Source: Caldora sp. SIO3E6 (GTDB lineage: Bacteria > Cyanobacteriota > Cyanobacteriia > Cyanobacteriales > Coleofasciculaceae). From it: 14,598 bases of DNA. A program made the translations under genes and the position numbers. This document shows, one piece after another, positions 7,141 to 13,995 of this stretch. Below the pieces are notes generated by a model. That model was not told the origin of the DNA and ran no database searches. It saw nothing but the letters and a program-made list of their open reading frames with translations. Position 1 is the first letter of the stretch. Each line of letters begins with the position of its first letter. The stretch spans positions 1-14,598 of the forward strand of contig JAAHHL010000074.1 in NCBI GenBank assembly GCA_010672185.1, read 5' to 3'.

Positions 7141-7285
7141 TTAGTCAGCTGACACTCCTCGTCCTTGCCTGAGAGAGGATTCTTGCTTCATCGGGAGCTT
7201 TTACAACTTCGGTGGTTGTCGCCTAGCCCTCCACAAGCTTACACTGGCTGCCCGACAGTGTTGTAAGCACCAAAATTTTTCTCTG
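7141..7285 (-). pseudogene. Probable decayed 3' end of a TnpB (IS200/IS605-type) gene
   Basis: On the minus strand, KNFGAYNTVGQPV-stop-ACGGLGDN is followed, after a one-base shift, by EVVKLPMKQESSLRQ and a TAA at 7141-7143. The pattern TVG.P..ACGG...VKLPSMKQESS is what I remember of the tail of cyanobacterial TnpB proteins, the RNA-guided nucleases of IS200/IS605-type elements. At least one in-frame stop and one frameshift make it non-functional, and no upstream TnpB domain remains. Recognition is from memory of the family tail, so it is tentative. Confidence 0.4.
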
Positions 7286-7400
7286 TGTATAGAGAATAAT
7301 GCTATAAGACCTATAATTCTTAGCATACAAAATACTAGCACCATTTTGTCCTGCTCTTTCAGAGCAAATCCGATTCTTTCGTTACAAGCTGGGGGAGCGG

Positions 7401-7473
7401 AGGGAGACAAGGGAGACAAGGGAGATGGGGAGGTGGGGAGCGGAGGAGCGGAGGAGCGGAGGAGCGGAGGAGC
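7401..7473 (-). repeat. 9-mer and octamer tandem repeats, copy B
   Basis: Read on the minus strand, four perfect GCTCCTCC octamers (7442-7473) and a partial fifth unit are followed by C-rich DNA and TCTCCCTTG-type 9-mers (about 7401-7424). The unit and its orientation relative to the 54-55 bp core are the same as at 4634-4702. Confidence 0.85.
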
Positions 7474-7490
7474 GGAGGAAGAAGAGAGAA

Positions 7491-7545
7491 CTGATAATTT
7501 TTGGATACAACGCTCAATAAATCCCACCCAAAATTTCGTTCACCC
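7491..7545 (-). repeat. Dispersed repeat core, copy B
   Basis: This is the reverse complement of the core at 4573-4626, with one substitution (C to A) and one extra A. Beyond it, heptamers and TTTGGGAAT on the minus strand recreate the same order of parts as copy A. It lies between the TnpB remnant and the rhomboid gene. Confidence 0.85.
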
Positions 7546-7571
7546 AGGTGGGGAGACAAAGGAAAAATTCT

Positions 7572-7599
7572 CCATTCCCCATTCCCCATTCCCCATTCC
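7572..7599 (+). repeat. Heptamer array, 4 x CCATTCC
   Basis: Four perfect CCATTCC heptamers end 17 bases before the rhomboid start codon. They occupy the place where the promoter or leader of that gene would be expected. Confidence 0.9.
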
Positions 7600-7616
7600 C
7601 AAACAACAAATAACCA

Positions 7617-8276
7617 ATGACTATTGGTGACGCCATCATCTCAATTTTCCTGATTGTCATGTGCTTGAGCATGGCAATAGCTTCTGGTATCACCCCTGAG
7701 TTGCTCAGTAAATTTCGACTTTTATGTGATTTTACTGTATGCGTATTCCTTGCTGGAGCAATTAATTTGTTGTGCGGAGGTGCTTTTAATTTTCTAGGTA
7801 TTACTCCCAGAACTACCCAAGGACTATTCGGTATCTTATTTTCCCCTTTTTTACATGGAAATTGGCCACATTTATTAGTTAACCTCATTTTTCTGTTTCC
7901 TTTAGGTTGGCTGATAATCTTAGGAGGCACAGAACAGTTTTTAATTGTCACAATTTTTACTGCCTTGTTTGGAGGTTTGGGTGTCTGGTTGTTGGGAAAA
8001 AACAGAACAATAGGAATTTCTGGTGTAGTGTTTGGCTATTTGGGTTTCTTATTAACACGGGGCTATTTTGCAAGAGACTCAATTTATTTTGGCATCTCAG
8101 CAATAGTTGGTGGACTCTACGGTAGATATATTCAGGGTATTTTACCTCGGTCAGCAAGAATATCTTGGGAAGGACATTTGTTGGGATTGATTGGTGGTGT
8201 GCTAGCGGCACGCTATCTAGTTGAACTCAAGGAGATGGTGACAGTAATTGAACAGTTCTTGAGATTACTAAGCTAA
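7617..8276 (+). CDS. Rhomboid-family intramembrane serine protease
   Basis: The protein has 219 residues and is strongly hydrophobic, with about six membrane helices. Rhomboid hallmarks appear in order: the SPFLHGNWPHLLVN segment (residues 76-89, with His85 and Asn89 for the oxyanion region), GISG with nucleophile Ser135 (133-136), and SWEGHLLGLIGG with catalytic His187. The Ser-His dyad is therefore intact, and cleavage of transmembrane substrates in the cytoplasmic or thylakoid membrane is expected; the substrate is unknown. The ATG is preceded by AACAACAAATAACCA, with no recognisable Shine-Dalgarno sequence. A heptamer array and a dispersed repeat lie directly upstream, so its expression signals may have been supplied or altered by those insertions. 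The next gene is convergent. Confidence 0.85.
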   Translation: MTIGDAIISIFLIVMCLSMAIASGITPELLSKFRLLCDFTVCVFLAGAINLLCGGAFNFLGITPRTTQGLFGILFSPFLHGNWPHLLVNLIFLFPLGWLIILGGTEQFLIVTIFTALFGGLGVWLLGKNRTIGISGVVFGYLGFLLTRGYFARDSIYFGISAIVGGLYGRYIQGILPRSARISWEGHLLGLIGGVLAARYLVELKEMVTVIEQFLRLLS

Positions 8277-8281
8277 GACGC

Positions 8282-8342
8282 ATTTAAATTGATTGATCCT
8301 AATCTCCGCGTCTCCGTGTCAATACCAATTCACAATTTAAAT
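8282..8342. terminator. Inverted repeat between convergent genes
   Basis: ATTTAAATTG (8282-8291) pairs perfectly with CAATTTAAAT (8333-8342) across 41 bases in the 75 bp gap between the rhomboid gene and the convergent nuclease-like gene. The stem is AT-only apart from one pair and has no T tract of its own, so a role as a bidirectional terminator is possible but weakly supported. Confidence 0.25.
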
Positions 8343-8351
8343 TCTCTGCCT

Positions 8352-8954
8352 TCAACCATTCTGCACCATCCAAATCAAAAATCCTAAAATTTGCTCAACT
8401 GGTGGCAAAGGATAATCGTTCAAGTCAATCATGACACATTGCCCTTCTAGTTGGAGAAATCGCCAAACTGTACCACTCGTAACTGTTCCATAAATCCTTG
8501 GGACAGGTTGCTGTTTATGTTGATTAAACCGTTGAGCTGCCACCATTTCTGCTAAACATTGCCCAAGAGCTGGTTTGAGGTCTTCTTTTTTCGCTTCTAC
8601 CAACACAATGGCAGGAGCTCTAATAAATAATTGTTCCGGGGAGCGACTAATCAGAAAATCAACATAACCGGTAAGCTCAGCTTCTGGTTGCACATTGAAT
8701 TCTTCCCCTGAGAAAACGCTAACTTGTCCCTGGAGTTGGCGCTTTACTTCTAGCAAAACCGGATTAATAATACCTTCAGAACGTGCTTTTTCGCTACCGA
8801 CTGCGATCGCCCAAGGAAGAGTTTCTTTAAGGGTATCTTGAAGTAAAGGAGTTGGAGTTACTGGGAGGATTTCTGGTAGAAATCGCTCACCTTCAACCAG
8901 GGTAAGTTGAAAATCATCTATAGCTCTACTCAGGGTAAACTTACTGTAAGGCAT
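8352..8954 (-). CDS. PD-(D/E)XK nuclease-like protein, function unknown
   Basis: This is a 200-residue soluble protein. Around residues 97-140 it carries the core of the PD-(D/E)XK fold: GYVDFLI with Asp99, then AIVLVEAKKEDL with Glu120 and Lys122, then a helix ALGQCLAEMVAAQRFN with the conserved Gln132. An upstream acidic residue (Glu60 or Glu69) could complete the metal site. This arrangement occurs in restriction-like and repair nucleases and in a family of small cyanobacterial proteins usually annotated as hypothetical. No methyltransferase, specificity or helicase subunit is beside it, so a classical restriction-modification role is not supported. It is transcribed convergently with the rhomboid gene and divergently from the acylase gene. 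Confidence 0.65.
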   Translation of the reverse strand: MPYSKFTLSRAIDDFQLTLVEGERFLPEILPVTPTPLLQDTLKETLPWAIAVGSEKARSEGIINPVLLEVKRQLQGQVSVFSGEEFNVQPEAELTGYVDFLISRSPEQLFIRAPAIVLVEAKKEDLKPALGQCLAEMVAAQRFNQHKQQPVPRIYGTVTSGTVWRFLQLEGQCVMIDLNDYPLPPVEQILGFLIWMVQNG

Positions 8955-9001
8955 AAGACTATATCGGGTATGCTGAATAAGTCAACTAGCTCACTTGGAG
9001 A

Positions 9002-9163
9002 AGTAATAAGTAATAAGCATTAGAAGGCAGGAGGCAGGAGGCAGGAGGCAGGAGGCAGGAGGAATAAGAGTTTCCCTTGCCGAAAAAGAAGCCCGAAACT
9101 ATTCATATCAAAGGATTCAGCCATCCATTTTCATTTCTAGTTTCTCGAGAGTAATAAGTAATA
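9002..9163 (+). repeat. GGCAGGA array between AGTAATA direct repeats
   Basis: Five perfect GGCAGGA heptamers (9026-9060) sit between two identical 14-mers, AGTAATAAGTAATA, at 9002-9015 and 9150-9163, each itself two AGTAATA heptamers. The block fills most of the 256 bp gap between the divergent nuclease-like and acylase genes, so it overlaps the region where their promoters should be. Confidence 0.85.
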
Positions 9164-9210
9164 ATTCAAGAGTTCATTATGGATTACTTGGTGAAAGTAT
9201 ATATAATGTG

Positions 9211-11439
9211 ATGTCTCAAATGAGAAGATTAGCTACAATTACCCTGCTCCTGCTGAGTCTAGCTTTGGTTGTTTTCTTAGGAATTTACAAGCCCTTTACT
9301 GAAGTCAAAAGAACCGAAATCCTTTGGGATAACTGGGGAGTACCCCATGTCTATGGTAAAGATGCGAAGGGTTTATTTCAAGCTTTCGGTTGGGCACAGA
9401 TGCAAAGTCATGGCAACCTGATTCTACGACTTTATGGACAGGCACGAGGAAGAGCAGCGGAGTATTTGGGAGAAGAATACCTCGAATCTGACCAGTATGT
9501 TAGAACTATGGGTATCCCAACTCGTGCTAAGAAATGGTACGAGGCTCAAAGTCCTAACATGCGGGAATATTTAGATGCTTTTGCTGCGGGGATTAATGCT
9601 TATGCTCAAGATCATCCTGAGCAAATTGATGAGCAAGTGAAGCTGGTGCTGCCGGTTGATGGGATAGATATCCTAGGTCATGTACAGCGGGTAATTCATT
9701 TTCATTTTGTTGTTAGTCCTCGTAAGCTAGCATCCCTAGTACAAGAAGGCAGGAGGCAGAACCCACCCCTAACCCCTCCCTGGAGGGGAATAGGAGGCAG
9801 AAGGGAAGAAAGTTTGTACAGTAAGCGTTCTAACCTTCTTTCACTGGTGAGCTATTTTCGCAGTGCTGCACTAGTTGGTTCCAATGGTTGGGCGATCGCA
9901 CCTGACCATTCAGCCAGTGGCCATGCTATGCTGCTGGCTAATCCTCATTTACCCTGGTCAGATTTATATCTGTTATACGAAGCTCAGTTAACTGCACCGG
10001 AAATTGCTGCTTACGGTGCTGCTTTTGTGGGAATGCCTCTATTAGCAATCGCATTTAACGAGCATTTGGGTTGGACAACAACAGTTAATACTTTTGATGG
10101 TGCAGATTTATACGAATTAACCTTAGCTGATGGCGGTTACCGTTGGGATGGTGCGACACGTCCTTTTGAGACTCAAACTCAAACACTGAAAGTGAAGCAA
10201 AAAGACGGTACTCTCCGGGAAGAACAACTGGTGGTTCGCCGCTCCATTCACGGGCCAATTATTGCGGAAAAAGAAGGTAAAGCTACAGCACTACGGGTGG
10301 TTGGCTTAGAGGAACCGCAACTGATGAAACAACTGTGGGAAATGGCACTATCAACCAACCTCCAAGAGTTTGAGGCGGCTCTCCAACCCTTACAGCTACC
10401 CATGTTTAATTTTCTCTATGCTGATCAACAAGGGCAGATTCTCTATCTATTTAACGCTCAGATACCAGTGCGATCGCAAGGAGATTGGGATTATTGGCAA
10501 GGAGTTATCCCAGGGGAGCAATCTGATACATTGTGGACTCAATACCATTCCTACCAAGACTTACCTCACCTCCTCAATCCCAGCAGTGGTTGGCTACAAA
10601 ATACTAATGATCCTCCCTGGACAAGTACCTTCCCTCCAGTGTTAAATCCTCAGGATTACCCTCCCTATTTTGCCCCATCTTCCTTAGGCAAGGGAGGAAG
10701 AATTTTCCGAACCCAGTGTTCAATCGAGATGCTGTTGGAGAAGGAGCAGATAAGCTGGGAAACAATGATTGCCGATAAGTTCTCCTCCCGCATGAAGCTA
10801 GCGGATCGCATTTTGGATGACTTGATTCCAGCAGCAAGGCAACTAGGAAATGAATTAGGGCGTCAAGCGGCTGATATTCTAGAAGTTTGGGATCGTCAAG
10901 CAAATGCTGATAGCCGAGGTGCAGTACTTTTTAGTTTATGGGCACAACAAATGCTAGCTTCTCAGTTATTTGCCATTCCTTGGAGCAAAGATTCTCCCCT
11001 GAGTACCCCTGATGGTTTGGCAAACCCTACTCGTGCAGTGGAGGTATTAGAAGAAGTCGCTTTGCAGCTCAAATCAATCGTTGGAGCACTAGATATACCT
11101 TGGGGTGAGGTAGTGCGGTTGCGCTATGGTGAAGTTGATTTACCGGCAAGTGGCGCTCCTGGCACTTTGGGAAGTTTTCAGGTAATTGATATCGCACCAG
11201 TAGAAGCGATAGGAGTGTCCGATAAGTTTCAGGCATTTTTCGGTGATACCTACATCGCTGCAATTGAGTTTTCTCAGCCAGTAAGAGCCAAAGTGCTGAT
11301 GACTTACGGGAATGCAACTCAACCTGGTTCATCCCACATTGGCGATCAGTTATCATTGTATTCTCAGGGAGAGTTACGACCAGTATGGCGAAGTCGCAAA
11401 GCAATTAAAGCCCATTTAGAATCACATCAAGTTTTTTAG
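9211..11439 (+). CDS. Exported penicillin/homoserine-lactone acylase-family Ntn-hydrolase
   Basis: The precursor has 742 residues and an N-terminal membrane or signal segment (TITLLLLSLALVVFLGIY). The alpha part (ILWDNWGVPHVYG, FGWAQMQSHGNLILRLYGQARGRAAEYLG) precedes a spacer and the beta part, which begins at Ser224 in GSNGWAIAP. In S45-family enzymes this serine becomes the N-terminal nucleophile after self-cleavage. Beta-His23 (NPHLPW), the VN of GWTTTVN at beta 69-70 and Asn464 (beta-Asn241, LQNTNDPPW) complete the catalytic set. His at beta 23 is typical of homoserine-lactone and cephalosporin acylases, so periplasmic N-acyl amide hydrolysis, possibly quorum quenching, is plausible; the substrate is unproven. 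A repeat insertion lies in the spacer. The start could be GTG 9208, ATG 9211 or ATG 9220. Confidence 0.85.
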   Translation: MSQMRRLATITLLLLSLALVVFLGIYKPFTEVKRTEILWDNWGVPHVYGKDAKGLFQAFGWAQMQSHGNLILRLYGQARGRAAEYLGEEYLESDQYVRTMGIPTRAKKWYEAQSPNMREYLDAFAAGINAYAQDHPEQIDEQVKLVLPVDGIDILGHVQRVIHFHFVVSPRKLASLVQEGRRQNPPLTPPWRGIGGRREESLYSKRSNLLSLVSYFRSAALVGSNGWAIAPDHSASGHAMLLANPHLPWSDLYLLYEAQLTAPEIAAYGAAFVGMPLLAIAFNEHLGWTTTVNTFDGADLYELTLADGGYRWDGATRPFETQTQTLKVKQKDGTLREEQLVVRRSIHGPIIAEKEGKATALRVVGLEEPQLMKQLWEMALSTNLQEFEAALQPLQLPMFNFLYADQQGQILYLFNAQIPVRSQGDWDYWQGVIPGEQSDTLWTQYHSYQDLPHLLNPSSGWLQNTNDPPWTSTFPPVLNPQDYPPYFAPSSLGKGGRIFRTQCSIEMLLEKEQISWETMIADKFSSRMKLADRILDDLIPAARQLGNELGRQAADILEVWDRQANADSRGAVLFSLWAQQMLASQLFAIPWSKDSPLSTPDGLANPTRAVEVLEEVALQLKSIVGALDIPWGEVVRLRYGEVDLPASGAPGTLGSFQVIDIAPVEAIGVSDKFQAFFGDTYIAAIEFSQPVRAKVLMTYGNATQPGSSHIGDQLSLYSQGELRPVWRSRKAIKAHLESHQVF
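9744..9803 (+). repeat. In-frame repeat insertion inside the acylase gene
   Basis: AGAAGGCAGGAGGCAG (9744-9759) is identical to the sequence at 9022-9037 in the upstream intergenic array. It is followed by a C-rich hairpin, CCCCTCC-CT-GGAGGGG (9773-9788), and another AGGAGGCAGAAGG. The block adds about 20 low-complexity residues (PPLTPPWRGIGGRR) without breaking the frame. It lies about 26 codons before the maturation serine. Confidence 0.75.
10660..10700 (+). repeat. Possible second small repeat insertion in the acylase gene
   Basis: CCTCCCT and AGGGAGG flank an inner CCTT-AGGC-AAGG hairpin. The encoded SSLGKGGR is longer than the short loop I expect after PPYxAP in this family. The insertion is inferred from family memory and cannot be proven from one sequence. 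Confidence 0.3.
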
Positions 11440-11442
11440 TTT

Positions 11443-11484
11443 TAGGTGGTAGGTGGTAGGTTTTAGGTGTTAGGTTGTAGGTAG
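11443..11484 (+). repeat. Heptamer array, six TAGGTNN units
   Basis: Six consecutive heptamers (TAGGTGG, TAGGTGG, TAGGTTT, TAGGTGT, TAGGTTG, TAGGTAG) start 3 bases after the acylase stop codon and precede the small gene at 11548. Confidence 0.9.
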
Positions 11485-11547
11485 AATTAGAATTTTCCAA
11501 TATATATACAAACTTTTTGATCATCTAGATACAATTGAGTAAAACCT

Positions 11548-11865
11548 ATGAAAAAATCATCTTTGCATCATCTTGTACGCCGAGGAAGAGTTTTTCCAGA
11601 AAAACAACTTTCTCCTGAAGAGAAAGCCAGCATTGAAGCTGAAGACGCAGTTTTTTATCAGCGTTGCCGAGAAGTCTTCGAGCGAGTACAGCCAGAATTG
11701 ATGCTAGAGCATTATGATTGGTTTATTATTATTGAACCAGATAGCGGTGAATATTTTATCAATGAAGACAAAAATGTAGCACTTTCCCAATCACGTTCTC
11801 AACATCCAGGTAAAAAATGTATTATTATGCGTATTAATGAAACGGGAACTTGTGGCAGAATATGA
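11548..11865 (+). CDS. Small conserved cyanobacterial protein, function unknown
   Basis: The protein has 105 residues, no signal peptide and no membrane segment. A basic N-terminus (KKSSLHHLVRRGRV) is followed by a charged helical region (SPEEKASIEAEDAVFYQRCREVFERVQPELM). A C-terminal beta-rich module reads HYDWFIIIEPDSGEYFINEDKNVA, then CIIMRINETGTCGRI. The pattern (W/D)WFIxIEPDSGxYFI ... (R/N)NETGxCG(R/K)I recurs in many small cyanobacterial proteins, as far as I remember, with no established role; some lie beside small partner genes, but none is evident here. The spacing to the acylase (108 bp, filled by a repeat) and to the cyclase (92 bp) gives no clear operon. The ATG has no strong ribosome binding site. 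Confidence refers to the gene being real. Confidence 0.7.
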   Translation: MKKSSLHHLVRRGRVFPEKQLSPEEKASIEAEDAVFYQRCREVFERVQPELMLEHYDWFIIIEPDSGEYFINEDKNVALSQSRSQHPGKKCIIMRINETGTCGRI

Positions 11866-11957
11866 TTAAAGGTGAATTTAATAAAAGTCTGATAGCCCAA
11901 TTTTAGCAATAAATTAAGACCATGTTAAGGATATTTCAGAGCTAAACCAAGAGCACA

Positions 11958-13814
11958 ATGAACAAGTTCATTTCTCAAGCCTTGGGCTATTTACTTCACC
12001 TACTTTTTAAGCGGACTATTCTGATATTGACGATTTTTTTCTGCATGGGAGTAGGAATAGCTGTAGTCAATATGTCTCGTGTATCCTCTAACCTGATCAA
12101 ATCCCAAGCTATCCAACATGCCGCCTTTTATTCCCAAGCGATCCGAGAAGCACGCACCCTTTATAGCTCAGAAGTCGTCAATCGTGTAGAACCATTCCAC
12201 CGAATTACTGTCACTTCAAACTACAAAGCGCAAGCAGGAGCAATCCCTTTACCCGCTACTTACTTGATAGAACTCAGTCAGCGCATCAGTGAGCAAAATG
12301 AAGGGATGTTAGTCCGACTTTATAGTGACTATCCTTTTCGACCAAGATTACAGCAAGGAGAAGGTGGCCCCCAAGACGATTTTGAACTCGAAGCACTCCG
12401 TCAGTTGAGACAAAATCCTGAACAGCCATTCTTTCGCCTAGAGCAATTTCGAGGTAATCAAGTCCTGCGATATGCTACAGCAGATATCATGAAGCCCAGT
12501 TGTGTTGCTTGCCATAATACCCATCCTGAGAGTACCAAAACCGACTGGCAAGTTGGGGATGTTAGAGGAGTATTAGAACTCATTGAGCCCCTAGATGCTT
12601 TGATGAATCAAATCATTGTAGGTTTGAGGGGTACATCCATCATGTTAGGAGGAATATCCTTTTTAGGAGTTGCCGGGATAACCTTAGTGCTGGGTAGATT
12701 ACGCCAAACTGCCCAAGAATTGGAACTTCGGGTGAGAGAGCGCACAGCAGATTTAGCTCAAGCTAATACAGAATTAGGTAAAACTAATGCCCTGATTCGC
12801 CAAGTCTTTGGACGTTATTTGACGGATGAAGTAGTAGCCAAGTTGTTGGAAGACCCCGAAAGATTAAAACTTGGTGGGGAAAGACGCAAAATTACGCTCC
12901 TGACTTCGGATTTAAGAGGATTTACGGCCACCTCAGAAAGATTATCTCCAGAAGAGGTGGTGCAAATCCTGAACCTCTATCTGAAACAAATGGCAGATAT
13001 CATTACTAAGCACGAAGGCACGATTGATGAGTTCCTCGGAGATGGCATTTTGGTTCTTTTTGGTGCTCCTACTATCAAAACAGATGATGCTGTGCGAGCA
13101 GTTGCTTGTGCCGTAGAAATGCAATTAGCAATGGATGCTGTCAATGCCCAAATACAGGAATTGGGCTATCCACCACTAGAAATGGGCATTGGCATTAACA
13201 CAGGAGAAGTTGTAGTAGGCAATATTGGCTCAGAAAAACGCACTAAGTATGGTGTTGTTGGCAGCCAAGTCAACTTGACTTACCGCATCGAATCCTATAC
13301 CCTCGGTGGTCAAATTTTGATTGCCGAATCAACTCTACAAGAAGCAGGGGTAATGGTGAAAGTCAGTGGCCAAAAGGAGGTCAAACCCAAAGGTGTCAAG
13401 CAGCCGATTCCGATCTATGAAATTGGTGGTGTTGGTGGCAAATACAATTTATTTCTGATGACAAGAGAGGAAGAATTTTTCACTTTACCAGAAGCTATTC
13501 CTCTACAATACACAGTTTTAGAAGGTAAAGATATTGGGGAGCGAGTTTTTGCTGGTAGTTTAGTTACACTTTCAGAAAAATGTGCCGAAATTCAGTGTAA
13601 ACAAGATGAACAATATATAATACCATCTCAACTAAGCAATATTAAACTCAATTTATTAACTAAATATTACGGAATGATCAAAGTCAGTGAAGATATTTAT
13701 GCTAAGGTTTTAGAAATCAACCCAGATAAAGGAAGTTTTGACATCTGTTTCACCTTTAAACCACCCACTGTACAGCATAGACTTGATACTCTTTATCAAA
13801 GATTGAAAAATTGA
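11958..13814 (+). CDS. Membrane haem-sensor class III cyclase, predicted guanylyl cyclase
   Basis: The protein has 618 residues. Membrane helix 1 (about 19-38) and helix 2 (about 221-246) bracket an extracytoplasmic Tll0287-like (DUF3365) sensor domain with a c-type haem motif, CVACH (182-186). A coiled coil (250-280, LELRVRERTADLAQANTEL) joins it to a class III cyclase domain (about 308-490). Metal ligands Asp318 (SDLRGFT) and Asp362 (LGDGILVLFG) and the transition-state pair Asn439/Arg443 (VNLTYR) are present. The two base-selecting positions are Glu358 (IDEFLGD, where adenylyl cyclases have Lys) and Gly432 (KYGVVG, where they have Thr or Asp). As I recall, this Glu/Gly pairing is that of Synechocystis Cya2, a guanylyl cyclase. 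A C-terminal extension (about 500-618) is PilZ-like at best. It probably makes cGMP under haem or redox control. Its TGA stop lies in a heptamer repeat. Confidence 0.82.
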   Translation: MNKFISQALGYLLHLLFKRTILILTIFFCMGVGIAVVNMSRVSSNLIKSQAIQHAAFYSQAIREARTLYSSEVVNRVEPFHRITVTSNYKAQAGAIPLPATYLIELSQRISEQNEGMLVRLYSDYPFRPRLQQGEGGPQDDFELEALRQLRQNPEQPFFRLEQFRGNQVLRYATADIMKPSCVACHNTHPESTKTDWQVGDVRGVLELIEPLDALMNQIIVGLRGTSIMLGGISFLGVAGITLVLGRLRQTAQELELRVRERTADLAQANTELGKTNALIRQVFGRYLTDEVVAKLLEDPERLKLGGERRKITLLTSDLRGFTATSERLSPEEVVQILNLYLKQMADIITKHEGTIDEFLGDGILVLFGAPTIKTDDAVRAVACAVEMQLAMDAVNAQIQELGYPPLEMGIGINTGEVVVGNIGSEKRTKYGVVGSQVNLTYRIESYTLGGQILIAESTLQEAGVMVKVSGQKEVKPKGVKQPIPIYEIGGVGGKYNLFLMTREEEFFTLPEAIPLQYTVLEGKDIGERVFAGSLVTLSEKCAEIQCKQDEQYIIPSQLSNIKLNLLTKYYGMIKVSEDIYAKVLEINPDKGSFDICFTFKPPTVQHRLDTLYQRLKN

Positions 13815-13935
13815 TAATTGTTATTTGTTGTTTGTTGTTTGTCATTTGTTATTTGGGAATTTCTTCCTTATCCTCCTTGTCTCCCTTGTCCTCCTTGTCT
13901 CTCTTTTCCCCGCGTCTCCCCGTCCTGTCTACCAG
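13811..13935 (+). repeat. Heptamer array and C-rich module, third partial copy
   Basis: Six heptamers (TTGATAA, TTGTTAT, TTGTTGT, TTGTTGT, TTGTCAT, TTGTTAT) run from 13811 to 13852. They are followed by TTGGGAAT and CTCCCTTGTC-type C-rich DNA, the same order as upstream of the core at 4573, but the 54 bp core and the octamers are absent. The cyclase stop codon is inside the first heptamer. Confidence 0.8.
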
Positions 13936-13995
13936 TCTCCCTAAATCTTTGCTCTAATAGTCTAGAGTGTCTACTTGATCTAAAAAAGGGGAGCC

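Noticed and set aside
7251..7300. CACTG/CAGTG hairpin as an intrinsic terminator
   Set aside because: The 5 bp stem has no T tract and lies inside the TnpB remnant, where no gene ends in that direction with support.
7201..7951. Open frames on both strands around the second octamer array and antisense to the rhomboid gene
   Set aside because: They are low-complexity repeat translations or the antisense of a well-supported membrane protease.
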